From Variovorax sp. HW608 (GTDB lineage: Bacteria > Pseudomonadota > Gammaproteobacteria > Burkholderiales > Burkholderiaceae_C), in the NCBI RefSeq assembly GCF_900090195.1, contig NZ_LT607803.1:1-64000 (forward strand): a stretch of DNA of 64,000 bases, read 5' to 3'. The notes under the pieces are model-generated. The model did no database searches, was not told the DNA's origin, and was given only the letters and a program-made list of their open reading frames with translations. This document shows positions 12,923-21,534 of the stretch, in pieces. Position 1 is the first letter of the stretch. The number at the start of each line of letters is the position of its first letter. A program made the translations under genes and the position numbers.

Positions 12923-13477
12923 TCAGCTCTTGGCAGGCGCAGCCGCATGGTGCGGATGGTGGTGGCCTTCGTGATCGCCTGGGCCGAAGCGGCGCATCGA
13001 CTCGGCATCGAAGGTCTTCTGCTGTTCAGGCGTCAGACCGGCGTAGAAGCTGCGGGTCGCATCGGCGCGCTTGGTGAACATCGCGCTGCGTTCGGCCTGG
13101 CGCTTTTGCATCAGGTCGAGGCGCTGCGGCGTCGTCAGCTTGGCGAACTCGTCGCGGTTCATGCGTGCACCTTCCGGCGGCGCGGGCGGCATCTGCTGCG
13201 CTTCGGCGAAGGCGTTCCAGGCGCCTTCCTGCGCCGGGCTGAGCTTGAGCTTTTCCTTCAGCGCCGCGAGATGCTGCGCATGGCGCTGCTTCATCTGCTC
13301 GAAGCGCTGGGCGCGGTCTTCCCGCCCGCGCGGACCCTTGGCCGGAGCTTGCGCGGCGGACTGGTCCTGGGCGGCCGGCGCGGCCGGCGAGGCCGCCGGT
13401 GCCTGCGCGAAGGCGCCCGAGGCCACAGTGGCAGCCAGCAATCCGGCACAGAGAAGGTATTTGCGAGACGTGATCAT
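12923..13477 (-). CDS. Spy/CpxP-family periplasmic chaperone (LTXXQ motif)
   Basis: The family comprises small helical periplasmic proteins that protect unfolded proteins and sense envelope or metal stress. From the ATG at 13477 (preceded by aggaag) the 184-residue product has a signal peptide ending AFA-QA, an Ala/Pro-rich linker, and two LTxxQ-type motifs: LSPAQEGAW and LTPEQQKTF, plus LTTPQR between them. The C terminus is His-rich (HEGHHHPHH), which suggests metal binding. It is a single gene with its own terminator. No CpxAR-type system is adjacent. Confidence 0.88.
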   Translation of the reverse strand: MITSRKYLLCAGLLAATVASGAFAQAPAASPAAPAAQDQSAAQAPAKGPRGREDRAQRFEQMKQRHAQHLAALKEKLKLSPAQEGAWNAFAEAQQMPPAPPEGARMNRDEFAKLTTPQRLDLMQKRQAERSAMFTKRADATRSFYAGLTPEQQKTFDAESMRRFGPGDHEGHHHPHHAAAPAKS

Positions 13478-13610
13478 GAGAGTGCTTCCTTTCGAAGAAG
13501 CCTGCCGCCGATGGGCAGCAGGTGAAGCAAAGTGTGGCCGCCGCATGTGTCCGGCAAATGAGGGCGGGGTTAGCGCGCGTAAAGATAGATGAAGGCGCGC
13601 AGCGGCCCGA

Positions 13611-14516
13611 TCAGCCGAACTTGCCGCGCTGGAAGTCCTGCACCGCCTGCATCAGCTGCTCGCGGGTGTTCATGACGAAGGGGCCGTACTGCGCGATCGG
13701 CTCGCGCAGCGGCTTGCCGGCGATCAGCAGCGCGCGGGCCGGGCTGTGGTTGGTGCCCGGCGCATGCAGCAAGACGCCGTCGCTGCCCGGCTCGTTGGCC
13801 ATGATCGCCATGCGCTTGGTCGGGATCTCGCTGTTGCCGATGAAGACCGATTCGCGGAACACGTAGACCAGCGCGTTGCGATCGTCGGGCAACGGCTGCG
13901 CGAATTCGGCGCCCGGCGGCAGGGTGATGTCGAGATACAGCGGCTCGGTGTGCTCGCGCTTCATCGCGCCGGCGATGCCGTGGCTCTCCCCGGCGATCAC
14001 GCGGACGTGCACGCCGGCCGGCGTGGCGAGTTCAGGAATCTCCTCGCTCTGGATGTCGCGATACCAGGGCTCGCGCATCTTGTCCCTGGCCGGCAGGTTG
14101 AGCCAGAGCTGGAAGCCTTCCATCAGCCCTTCTTCCTGCTCCGGCAGCTCGCTGTGCACTAGGCCGCGGCCGGCCGTCATCCACTGCACGCCGCCGTTCG
14201 ACAGCAGCCCCTCGTGGCCATGGCTGTCGCGGTGGCGCATGCGGCCCGAGATCATGTAGGTCACGGTCTCGAAGCCGCGGTGCGGATGGCTCGGGAAGCC
14301 GCCGATGTAGTCGCCCGGGTTGTCGCTGCCGAAGGCGTCGAGCATCAGGTAGGGATCGAGCCGCTCCTGCAGCGTGTGCTGGAGCACCCGCGTGAGCTTG
14401 ACGCCGTCGCCGTCGCTGGTCGAGACACCCGCGACGATCTGCTCGACCGGCCGCGGGCGGATGAGCGAAGCCGGCGCAGCGGCATGGACGTTGTGGGGGC
14501 GGTGCGAGGTGGTCAT
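13611..14516 (-). CDS. Pirin family protein
   Basis: Pirins are bicupin iron proteins; some bacterial members have quercetin dioxygenase activity and others have regulatory roles. The 301-residue product shows the N-terminal cupin metal-binding signature HPHRGFETVTYM, then GGVQWMTAGRGLVHSE, which supplies the remaining His and Glu ligands, and a C-terminal pirin domain ending in a short helix. The ATG at 14516 gives a family-like N terminus, while the upstream ATG at 14663 would add a low-complexity Ser/Pro extension. It stands alone between the Spy-like gene and the transporter operon. Confidence 0.92.
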   Translation of the reverse strand: MTTSHRPHNVHAAAPASLIRPRPVEQIVAGVSTSDGDGVKLTRVLQHTLQERLDPYLMLDAFGSDNPGDYIGGFPSHPHRGFETVTYMISGRMRHRDSHGHEGLLSNGGVQWMTAGRGLVHSELPEQEEGLMEGFQLWLNLPARDKMREPWYRDIQSEEIPELATPAGVHVRVIAGESHGIAGAMKREHTEPLYLDITLPPGAEFAQPLPDDRNALVYVFRESVFIGNSEIPTKRMAIMANEPGSDGVLLHAPGTNHSPARALLIAGKPLREPIAQYGPFVMNTREQLMQAVQDFQRGKFG

Positions 14517-14571
14517 CGGGGCATGGTGGCACGGTCCGGACGACCGCGCTGGCGGTGGGGGCGGCGAGGGG

Positions 14572-15303
14572 TCAGCCGAAGGACTCGAGCTCCCACGACA
14601 CGCTTTGCCAGGCGACGCCGAAGCCCGCCGCCCGGGTGCGCGAAGCGGGCGAACGGACCGCATCCACGGCCCATTGCGCGCCGGCGTCCACGCTGTCGAC
14701 CAGCGCTACCGGCACCGCGCCGGCGATCTCGGCGGCGATGCCGGCGAGCCCGGCGCCGCCGAGGATCACCGCCTGCACGCCGAAGCGCTGGGCGGCGTCG
14801 CGGCAGGCCTGCGCCAGCAACGACCGCGCACCGTCCGGATCGGCGGCGAGCTGCGCGCCCGTCGGCGCCACGGTGTGGATGCCCGCGAGCGAAGCCGAGA
14901 ACCCGAGCGACCAGGCGAGCCGTTCGAGCATCGGGCGCCAGGCCTCGCCACCGGTGACCACCGCGAATCGGCCCCGGCGCGAGGCGGCGAGAAAGGACGC
15001 TTCCGCCAGCCCGCCGACCGCCACGCCCGCGCCTTCGCGCAGGGCGAAGAGGCCCGGGTCGCCGAAGCAGCCGATCAGCACCGCATCCGGCCGCTCGCCG
15101 TTGGCATGCGCGGCCGCCCAGGCATCGAGCGTGGCGTGCTGCGCGACCGCATAGCTCGCCTCGCTCGCGATGTAGGGCGCGCCGAAGCGCGCGGTGAAGG
15201 TGCGCACGTAGTGCGCCGCGCCGGCCGCGGCGCTCACGCGGCGTTGCAGCAGATCGCTGACCGATGCGGAAGTGTTCGGATTGATGACGAGCAGCCGCGC
15301 CAT
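14572..15303 (-). CDS. Asp/Glu/hydantoin racemase family protein lacking the second catalytic Cys
   Basis: The 243-residue protein starts MARLLVINPNTSASVSD, the hallmark of hydantoin racemase-like members of the Asp/Glu racemase superfamily. These use two cysteines for two-base proton transfer. The first is present (Cys79 in IGCFGDPGL). The second, normally in LGCAGM, is replaced: residues 181-186 read LGGAGL, so Gly183 stands where Cys should be. A normal racemase mechanism is therefore doubtful; a decarboxylase- or isomerase-like role is possible. It is the last gene of the ABC transporter operon, 16 bp after the permease gene, which suggests it acts on the imported compound. Confidence 0.8.
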   Translation of the reverse strand: MARLLVINPNTSASVSDLLQRRVSAAAGAAHYVRTFTARFGAPYIASEASYAVAQHATLDAWAAAHANGERPDAVLIGCFGDPGLFALREGAGVAVGGLAEASFLAASRRGRFAVVTGGEAWRPMLERLAWSLGFSASLAGIHTVAPTGAQLAADPDGARSLLAQACRDAAQRFGVQAVILGGAGLAGIAAEIAGAVPVALVDSVDAGAQWAVDAVRSPASRTRAAGFGVAWQSVSWELESFG

Positions 15304-15319
15304 GCCTGCCGCCGCCGCA

Positions 15320-16210
15320 TCAGCGCCGCCGCGCGGAACGCCTGCGCAGCAACGCCGCCGCGCCGAGCGCCATGCCCATCACCGCGAAGGAGACCACCGT
15401 GGTGACCGTGCCGAGCGCATAGATGGCCGGAGTGGTCACCGTCGAGGTCAGGCCCTGGAGTTCGAGCGGCAGCGTGTTGACGTCGCCGATGGCCTGCGAG
15501 GTGCGCGCGATCTCGTCCCAGCTCAGCGTGAAGCCGAACATGCCGATACCCACCACCGACGGCCCGATCAGCGGCAGCACCACGTGCAGGAAGCTCTGCC
15601 AGGGCGTCGCGCCGAGATCGCGCGCCGCTTCCTCGTAGGCCGGATTGAAGCGGTTGAACACCGCGAACATGATCAAGAGGCCGAATGGCAGCGTCCAGGT
15701 GAGGTGCGCGCCGAGCGCCGAAGTGAGCAGGCCTAGCGCGGTGCCGTAGTTCTCGAGCGTGCTGGTGGCGTCGAGCGCGGTGAGCGCGCTCTTGATGCCG
15801 CTGTCGAGCAGGCGGAACTGCAGGCCGATGCCGAGCGACACGATGATCGACGGCATGATCAGGCTCGCGATGGTGATGAAGAAGAGCGCATTGCCGCCCT
15901 TGAGTTTCTTGCGGAAGGCCAGGCCGGCAAGCACCGAGAGCACCACGGTCAACAGCATCACCACCGCGCCGAGCAGCATCGAGCGCCGGAACGCCGCGCC
16001 GATGTCCACCGTGCCGAGCCCTTCGGCGAGCTTGTGGAACCAGTGCAGCGAGACGCCGCGCAACGGGAAGGTGAGACCTCCTTCGGGCCCCTGGAAGCTC
16101 AGCACGAAGATCGTGATCATCGGGCCGTAGAGGAACAGCACGAAGAGCACGAAGACCACTGCCAGTGGCCAGAATCCGCGGCTGCGCTGCTCACCGATGC
16201 GATGACTCAC
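15320..16210 (-). CDS. ABC transporter permease, PotC-like
   Basis: This inner-membrane permease of the spermidine/putrescine-type (PotC) group has 296 residues and about six transmembrane helices. The cytoplasmic EAA loop is clear (YEEAARDLGATPWQSFLHVVLP), which docks to the ATPase. The start is a GTG at 16210, almost abutting the stop of the partner permease. With the next three genes it forms a complete importer. The substrate is not determined by sequence: polyamine-type importers of this set also carry other small cations or organic acids. Confidence 0.88.
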   Translation of the reverse strand: MSHRIGEQRSRGFWPLAVVFVLFVLFLYGPMITIFVLSFQGPEGGLTFPLRGVSLHWFHKLAEGLGTVDIGAAFRRSMLLGAVVMLLTVVLSVLAGLAFRKKLKGGNALFFITIASLIMPSIIVSLGIGLQFRLLDSGIKSALTALDATSTLENYGTALGLLTSALGAHLTWTLPFGLLIMFAVFNRFNPAYEEAARDLGATPWQSFLHVVLPLIGPSVVGIGMFGFTLSWDEIARTSQAIGDVNTLPLELQGLTSTVTTPAIYALGTVTTVVSFAVMGMALGAAALLRRRSARRR

Positions 16211-16211
16211 C

Positions 16212-17132
16212 TCAAAGCTCCTTGCGTATGTCGACGAGCCGCGTGAGCGACCAGATGATCATCAGCACCACCGCGAGCAGGATCATCGCGTTGGCTGCGG
16301 CAAGCGGGAACTGCAGGTACGAGGTCTGCACCTGGATGATCTTGCCGACCGAGGCGATCTGCTGGCCGCCCATCACGCCGATGGTGACGAAGTCGCCCAT
16401 CACGATCGTGATGACGAAGATCGAGCCGATGAGGATGCCGGTGCGCGAGAGCGGCACGATCACGTTCCACAGCGTCTGCCAGCCCGTGGCGCCGGCGTCG
16501 CTCGCCGCTTCGAGCAGCGAGCGGTCGATGCGCATCATCGAATTGAAGATCGGCACGATCATGAACATCGTGTAGAGGTGCACGAAGGCCAGCACCACCG
16601 AGAAGTCCGAGAACAGCAGCCACTCGATCGGCGAGTCGACCACGCCGAGCCACACCAGCCCCTGGTTGACCAGTCCGTTGCGGCCCAGGAGCGGCACCCA
16701 CGAGATCATGCGGATCACGTTCGAGGTCCAGAAGGGCACGGTGCACAGCACGAAGAGCAGTGTCTGCATCGCGGACGAGCGCACGTGGAACGCGAGGAAG
16801 TACGCCACCGCGAACCCCACGAGCAGCGTGATCGCCCAGACGATGACGCAGAACTTGAGCGTGCTGAGATAGGTGGACAGCGTGACGCAGAGATCGCCGT
16901 TGTCCGTGAGATGCGAACAGCCTTCGAAGATGCTCAGGTAGTTGCGCAGCGAGAGCGCGGGGATGAGTTCGTACTCGTTGAAGTTCCACAGGCTGACCAT
17001 CGCGATCAGCACCAGCGGAACGATGAAGAACAGCAGGAACACCAGCGCGAACGGCGCCGCCTGCCACCATGCGCGGAGGGTCCGCACAGGCGCGGCGGCA
17101 TGGGCCGGAGCCGTTGTCGCGATGGCGCTCAT
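16212..17132 (-). CDS. ABC transporter permease, PotB-like
   Basis: This is the partner of the PotC-like permease, with 306 residues and six predicted membrane helices. The N terminus is Ala-rich and cytoplasmic. The EAA-type loop is LLEAASDAGATGWQTLWNVIVPL. An unusually long periplasmic segment between helices 1 and 2 contains two cysteines (CSHLTDNGDLC), which could form a disulfide. It lies directly downstream of the binding-protein gene (13-bp gap). Confidence 0.88.
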   Translation of the reverse strand: MSAIATTAPAHAAAPVRTLRAWWQAAPFALVFLLFFIVPLVLIAMVSLWNFNEYELIPALSLRNYLSIFEGCSHLTDNGDLCVTLSTYLSTLKFCVIVWAITLLVGFAVAYFLAFHVRSSAMQTLLFVLCTVPFWTSNVIRMISWVPLLGRNGLVNQGLVWLGVVDSPIEWLLFSDFSVVLAFVHLYTMFMIVPIFNSMMRIDRSLLEAASDAGATGWQTLWNVIVPLSRTGILIGSIFVITIVMGDFVTIGVMGGQQIASVGKIIQVQTSYLQFPLAAANAMILLAVVLMIIWSLTRLVDIRKEL

Positions 17133-17145
17133 GGGGTCAGGGACT

Positions 17146-18417
17146 TCAAGCGGCGACGAACTCGTTCCATTTCCTCACCATGTACTCGTTTTCGTCCATG
17201 ACGGCGTTCCAGCACGCGATGCCGCCCATGCGCTGCTCGTAGCTGCCGCCGTCGCGCACCGCGCCGGCCTTGGCGATCACGTCGCCCTGCGGGCTCTTGA
17301 TGTCCTTCTCGGCGGGCTTGCCTTCCATCCAGTAGGCCCACTCGTAGGGTTCCATCTTGGCCTTGGCGGTGTCGAGCACCGCGCTGTAGTAGCCCTGGCG
17401 ATTGAGGTACGCGCCGGCCCAGCCGTCGAGGAACCAGTTGATGAATTCGTAGGCGCCGTCGAGCTTGCGGCCCGACAGCGTCGCCGGCAGCCCGAAACCC
17501 GAGGCCCAGGCGCGATAGCCTTCCTTGAGCGGCTGGAAGACGCAGTCGATGCCCTTGCTGCGCACCGCCGTGACGGCGGGCGACCACATCGACTGGATCA
17601 CCACCTCGCCCGAGGCCATGAGGTTGACCGACTCGTTGAAGTCCTTCCACAGCGCGCGGAACTGGCCCGCCTTCTTGGCCTCGATCAGCGTCTTGATCGT
17701 GAGGTCGATCTCGGCCTTGGTCATGTTGCCCTTGTCGGCGTACTTGTGCAGGCCCTTGGACTCGACCACCATAGCCGCATCCATGATGCCGATCGACGGG
17801 ATGTTGAGGATCGCCGCCTTGCCCTTGAACTCGGGGTTGAGCAGTTCGGCCCACGAGCCGATCGGCCGCTTGATGAGGTCGGGCCGGATGCCCAGCGTGT
17901 CGGCGTTGTAGGTGGTCGGGATCAGCGACATGAACTGCGTGGGCGACTTCGCGAAGGCCTTGCTCTTCTCGCCTTCGAGGTAGATCACCTTGATCGGCGC
18001 AGTGCCCTGGTTGCCGACCTTCTTGCCCGCGACTTCGCCCTTGGTGAAGAGCGTGGTGATCTTGTCCGCGTTCTTCACGCGCTTGGTGTCGATGCCCTTC
18101 AGGTTGCCGGTGGGCACGATCTTCTTGAGCGAGAAGTACTCGGTGTCGATCAGGTCGAAGCTGTTCGGCGCGGTGACCGCGCGCTTGGTGACGTCGTCGG
18201 TGGTCACGGCGACGTACTGGATCTCGATGCCGGTGTCGGCCTTGAACTTCTCGGCGATCGCCTTGTCCTGGTTGACCGCGGTGCCGAGGTAGCGAAGGAC
18301 GATCTTTTCCTCTGCATGAATCGCGGGGAACACGCCCGCCGCAAGGATGCCCGCGGTGCCCTTCAGCAGCGTGCGGCGCTGCACATCGGTCAAAGAGGTT
18401 TCAGTTTTTTTGGACAT
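17146..18417 (-). CDS. ABC transporter substrate-binding protein, PotD-like, Tat signal
   Basis: This periplasmic binding protein (423 residues) belongs to the polyamine-type extracellular solute-binding family. The N terminus carries a twin-arginine motif (QRRTLLKGTAGILAAG) and an AIHA cleavage site, pointing to Tat export in a folded state. The mature protein has the family order of segments, such as VLRYLGTAVNQDKAIAEKF and INWFLDGWAGAYLNRQGYYS near the end. The ligand is unknown; the operon's racemase-like enzyme hints at an amino-acid or hydantoin-like compound rather than a polyamine. That hint is inference. Confidence 0.88.
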   Translation of the reverse strand: MSKKTETSLTDVQRRTLLKGTAGILAAGVFPAIHAEEKIVLRYLGTAVNQDKAIAEKFKADTGIEIQYVAVTTDDVTKRAVTAPNSFDLIDTEYFSLKKIVPTGNLKGIDTKRVKNADKITTLFTKGEVAGKKVGNQGTAPIKVIYLEGEKSKAFAKSPTQFMSLIPTTYNADTLGIRPDLIKRPIGSWAELLNPEFKGKAAILNIPSIGIMDAAMVVESKGLHKYADKGNMTKAEIDLTIKTLIEAKKAGQFRALWKDFNESVNLMASGEVVIQSMWSPAVTAVRSKGIDCVFQPLKEGYRAWASGFGLPATLSGRKLDGAYEFINWFLDGWAGAYLNRQGYYSAVLDTAKAKMEPYEWAYWMEGKPAEKDIKSPQGDVIAKAGAVRDGGSYEQRMGGIACWNAVMDENEYMVRKWNEFVAA

Positions 18418-18498
18418 GGTGGGTCTCCGAAGAGGCAGTGGTGGTGGTGAAGAAGAAAAAGGGAAGGGCGGCCGCCGCGCTGCGACGCACGGGACGGC

Positions 18499-19644
18499 TC
18501 ACGCTGCCATCGCCGCGAGCGCCGCCATCGGCGCGGGTCGGGACACGGGCCAGCCGTTGCCGGGGTCGTCCGGACGGGTGGCGCCGGGCCCGAGCAAACG
18601 CGCGTCGGCTTCGGACCAGGAGAGGTGCACGCCGGCGCCCACCTCGTAGGGGTGCTGGGCGAAAGCCTTCTCGGACAGCAGCACCGAGACGCTGCTGCGC
18701 TCGGGCCGCACACCGGTGATGTGCAGGCCGAGCAGCACATAGGTGCCCTGGTATTCGATGTCGGTGACGTGCGCCGGCATGCCCGTCTCCCCGGCCGCGC
18801 CGGTGGCCGGCGTGATGCGCATGTGGTCGTTGCGCACGGCGACGAGGCCGTCGTTCAGTGCGAAAACGTTGTGGCCGCCCATGAAGCGCGCGACGAACTC
18901 GCTGGCCGGGTGGTTGTAGACCTGGTGCGGCGAGCCCACCTGCTCGATCAGCCCGTGGTTCATCACCACCATGGTGTCGGCCAGCGCCATCGCCTCTTCC
19001 TGCGAGTGCGTGACGTGGATGAAGGTGAGGCCCAGTTCCTTCTGCCAGCGCCGCAGCTCGGCGCGCATCTGGATGCGCAGGAACGGGTCGAGCGCGGACA
19101 GCGGCTCGTCGAGCAGCAGCACGCGCGGTTCGGTGATCAGCGCTCGCGCCAGCGCCACGCGCTGCTGCTGGCCGCCGGAGAGCTCGGCCGGCTTGCGTTC
19201 GGCCAGGTGCCCCATCGCGACGCGCTCCAGCAGATTCCTCGCCCGGCGATGGCGCTCGGCCTTCGCGACGCCCTTCATCTTCAGGCTGAAGGCGACGTTG
19301 TCGAGCGCCGAGAGATGGGGAAAGAGCGCGAAGCTCTGGAACATCATCGCGGTGCCGCGCGCCGCCGCCGGCAGGTTGGTGATGTTGCGGTTGTCCAGCA
19401 GGATGTCGCCCGAAGAAACCGATTCATGCCCGGCGACCATGCGCAGCGTGGTGCTCTTGCCGCAGCCCGAGGGGCCGAGCAGGCAGCAGTAGCTGCCGCT
19501 GGCGATCCGCAGATCGATCTGGTCGACCGCGGGCGGCGTACCCGCGGCGTAGCGCTTGGTCAGCGCGACGATTTCAACGGCGGCGGGCGGTGGGGCGGTG
19601 ACGGCATCCATCGATGCTGGCATCGCAAGACATATGCCAGCCAA
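18499..19644 (-). CDS. ABC transporter ATP-binding protein, PotA-like
   Basis: This is the ATPase of the importer, with 381 residues. Walker A GPSGCGKST, Q-loop MMFQSFALFPH, signature LSGGQQQRVALARAL, Walker B RVLLLDEPLSALD and switch His (THSQEEAMALADT) are all present, followed by a C-terminal TOBE regulatory domain. The start is uncertain: ATG codons at 19644, 19623 and 19611 are all in frame, and conserved sequence begins only after about residue 20. It is the first gene of the operon, and 81 bp separate it from the binding-protein gene, more than between the other members. Confidence 0.9.
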   Translation of the reverse strand: MAGICLAMPASMDAVTAPPPAAVEIVALTKRYAAGTPPAVDQIDLRIASGSYCCLLGPSGCGKSTTLRMVAGHESVSSGDILLDNRNITNLPAAARGTAMMFQSFALFPHLSALDNVAFSLKMKGVAKAERHRRARNLLERVAMGHLAERKPAELSGGQQQRVALARALITEPRVLLLDEPLSALDPFLRIQMRAELRRWQKELGLTFIHVTHSQEEAMALADTMVVMNHGLIEQVGSPHQVYNHPASEFVARFMGGHNVFALNDGLVAVRNDHMRITPATGAAGETGMPAHVTDIEYQGTYVLLGLHITGVRPERSSVSVLLSEKAFAQHPYEVGAGVHLSWSEADARLLGPGATRPDDPGNGWPVSRPAPMAALAAMAA

Positions 19645-19679
19645 CCGGCGCCGTCATGCGCCGTCCTGGTGCGCGGACC

Positions 19680-20954
19680 CTATGGCGCGGCGAACTTGGC
19701 CGCGGCAACGCTCTTCAGCAAGGCCTCCCGCTGCGCCTTGGTGATGCCCCTGACGCCGTCGGCCACCTTGTTCGCGCGCTCGAGGTTGATGTTGCCGTCC
19801 TGCTGCCACTTGCGCACCGCCAGTGCCGGATTCGTGAGCATCGACGCGAGCCAGACCGCCTGCGCCGGTTCCAGGTTGCGGGCCGGGCGCTTGAAGTAGG
19901 TGCGCGCCGCCGCCTCGGCGCCGCAGATGCGTGCACCCCAGGGCGCGTTGTCGAGGTAGAGCTGCAGGATGCGCGCCTTGCCCAGCGTCTGCTCCATCTC
20001 GACCGCGTAGAGCAGCTCGCGCAGCTTGCGGTCGGCGTTCTGCTCGCCGCCGGTGACGAGGATCTTGGCCAGCTGCTGGGTGATGGTGCTGCCGCCGCGC
20101 TCGGTGCGCGAAGACTTCTGGTTGGCTTCGAGCGAGGCCGCGAGTTCGGTCAGGTCGTAGCCGGGGTGGTTGAAGAAGCGCTGGTCCTCGGCCGAGATGA
20201 CGGCGCGCGCCAGCCAGCTCTCGCTGCCGAGGCGGCTGGCCGGGCCGCAGGTCGAACGCGCGTTGGCGATCGCCTCGGTGCCCAGGCCATCGACCGTGAA
20301 GCCCTCGATCTGCGGCGTCAGCGAATACGTGCCGGCCGGCAGCGCCACCTGCGCGCGCAGGCCCATCGTGCCGCCGATGCGTGCGCGCTTGAGCTCCGGC
20401 AGGTCGGGCGCGAGCACCGCGTACCACTGGGCGATCGGCGCGCTGTCGGCGCGGATGTCGAGCAGCAGGCTCTTCTGCGTGAGCCGGCCGTCCCAACGCC
20501 CGCGCAGCACGACGTCGCCGCTGCCCTCGGCCGTCACCGCGCCGGGCGCCGAGGCTTCCAGCAGGCCGCCGAGCGTGCCGGCATCGCGCCGCACCGTGGC
20601 CTTGAGGCGATCGACGCGGATCGGCGCCTTGCCCAGCGAATGCAGCGTGGCGCTGCACGGCGCGCATTGCAGTTCGAGCGTGCCGGTCGGTTCGTTCCAG
20701 CCGAACGCCAGCGGGCCGAAGCCGGTCTCGATGGTGCGGCCCGCGATCCACGGCGCGAACCACGACGAGGTGGCGAGCCGGATCGCCGTGGGCACGCCGA
20801 CATCGATGGAGAAAGGGCCGGCCTTGACCCGCGCGGGCCATTCGTCGGGGCCGGGCGCGAGGGCGAGCCGCACGATCAGGTAGGCGGCGATGCCCGCCGT
20901 CAGCACCAGCGCCAGGGTCGTGAAAAGCAGGTAAAGCAGTGCCTTCTTCAGCAA
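19680..20954 (-). CDS. Monofunctional GT51 peptidoglycan glycosyltransferase with a lipid-facing N-terminal domain
   Basis: The C-terminal half is a GT51 glycosyltransferase, which polymerises lipid II: SAEDQRFFNHPGYDL with the catalytic Glu, RGGSTITQQLAK, and the ELLYAVEMEQTLGKARILQLYLDNAPWG-like helix block (split here by eye). No transpeptidase domain follows. Residues 1-25 form a membrane anchor. Between lies a roughly 200-residue beta-rich, AsmA-like region not found in ordinary MtgA (about 240 residues). I chose the TTG at 20954 because it is the only plausible start before the membrane helix and just follows the stop of the EpsI-like gene. It is last in the exosortase operon. Confidence 0.82.
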   Translation of the reverse strand: MLKKALLYLLFTTLALVLTAGIAAYLIVRLALAPGPDEWPARVKAGPFSIDVGVPTAIRLATSSWFAPWIAGRTIETGFGPLAFGWNEPTGTLELQCAPCSATLHSLGKAPIRVDRLKATVRRDAGTLGGLLEASAPGAVTAEGSGDVVLRGRWDGRLTQKSLLLDIRADSAPIAQWYAVLAPDLPELKRARIGGTMGLRAQVALPAGTYSLTPQIEGFTVDGLGTEAIANARSTCGPASRLGSESWLARAVISAEDQRFFNHPGYDLTELAASLEANQKSSRTERGGSTITQQLAKILVTGGEQNADRKLRELLYAVEMEQTLGKARILQLYLDNAPWGARICGAEAAARTYFKRPARNLEPAQAVWLASMLTNPALAVRKWQQDGNINLERANKVADGVRGITKAQREALLKSVAAAKFAAP

Positions 20955-20961
20955 ATTTCTC

Positions 20962-21534
20962 TCACTCGATCGGTCTCGCCAGGGTGACAGCCTGCCAGGG
21001 GCCGTTCGACCGGCCGGTGGCTGCTGCCCAGTACCAGGCTGAAGTGTCGGTGAAAGCGGCGCCCTCGGCATCGACGATGCGCTCGCAGACGCGCATTTTC
21101 TGCCTGCCCTGGCGCTCGGCGACGAAACAACGCCACAGTCGGGCGTGGACGTCCTGCTCCAGGCGGGCCTGGGCGATGCCCCAGCCGAGCGCGCGATAGC
21201 AGTCGGCGGCCGGATGCAGCATGCGGGTGGGCGTGTCGACGCGGCGCATGACGAGCATCTGGCGGCCATCGGTCATGCGCGCGATCGAGCCGGGGAAGCG
21301 CTCGGCGAAGCGGTGCTCCACCTCGCTGAGCGCCAGCGGGCGCAGCGGTGCGCCTTCCCATTCGCTGGGCCATTCCTGGAAAGTTGCCGCTGCGGGCGAT
21401 GGTGCATCGCCCTGGAGTGCCGAGACGGTCGACCAGAGCATGCACGCGAGCATGGCCGACGCGAAGACCGCCTTGTGCGCGATGCGGTTGACGAAGCGGT
21501 TGGCAAACCAGCGTTCAAAGAGCGGTATCGACAC
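20962..21534 (-). CDS. EpsI-like exosortase-associated protein
   Basis: The 190-residue protein has an N-terminal signal anchor (AVFASAMLACMLW) and a segment reading MLHPAADCYRALGW that resembles the HxPxxCYPxxGW region of EpsI/DUF3485 proteins, which often accompany exosortases. A later stretch (DTSAWYWAAATG) fits the same fold. The GTG at 21534 is preceded by ggaggagg, an excellent ribosome site, and overlaps the exosortase gene by 20 bp, implying coupled translation. The family assignment is by motif and context, so moderate. Its role is probably to assist the exosortase. Confidence 0.65.
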   Translation of the reverse strand: MSIPLFERWFANRFVNRIAHKAVFASAMLACMLWSTVSALQGDAPSPAAATFQEWPSEWEGAPLRPLALSEVEHRFAERFPGSIARMTDGRQMLVMRRVDTPTRMLHPAADCYRALGWGIAQARLEQDVHARLWRCFVAERQGRQKMRVCERIVDAEGAAFTDTSAWYWAAATGRSNGPWQAVTLARPIE

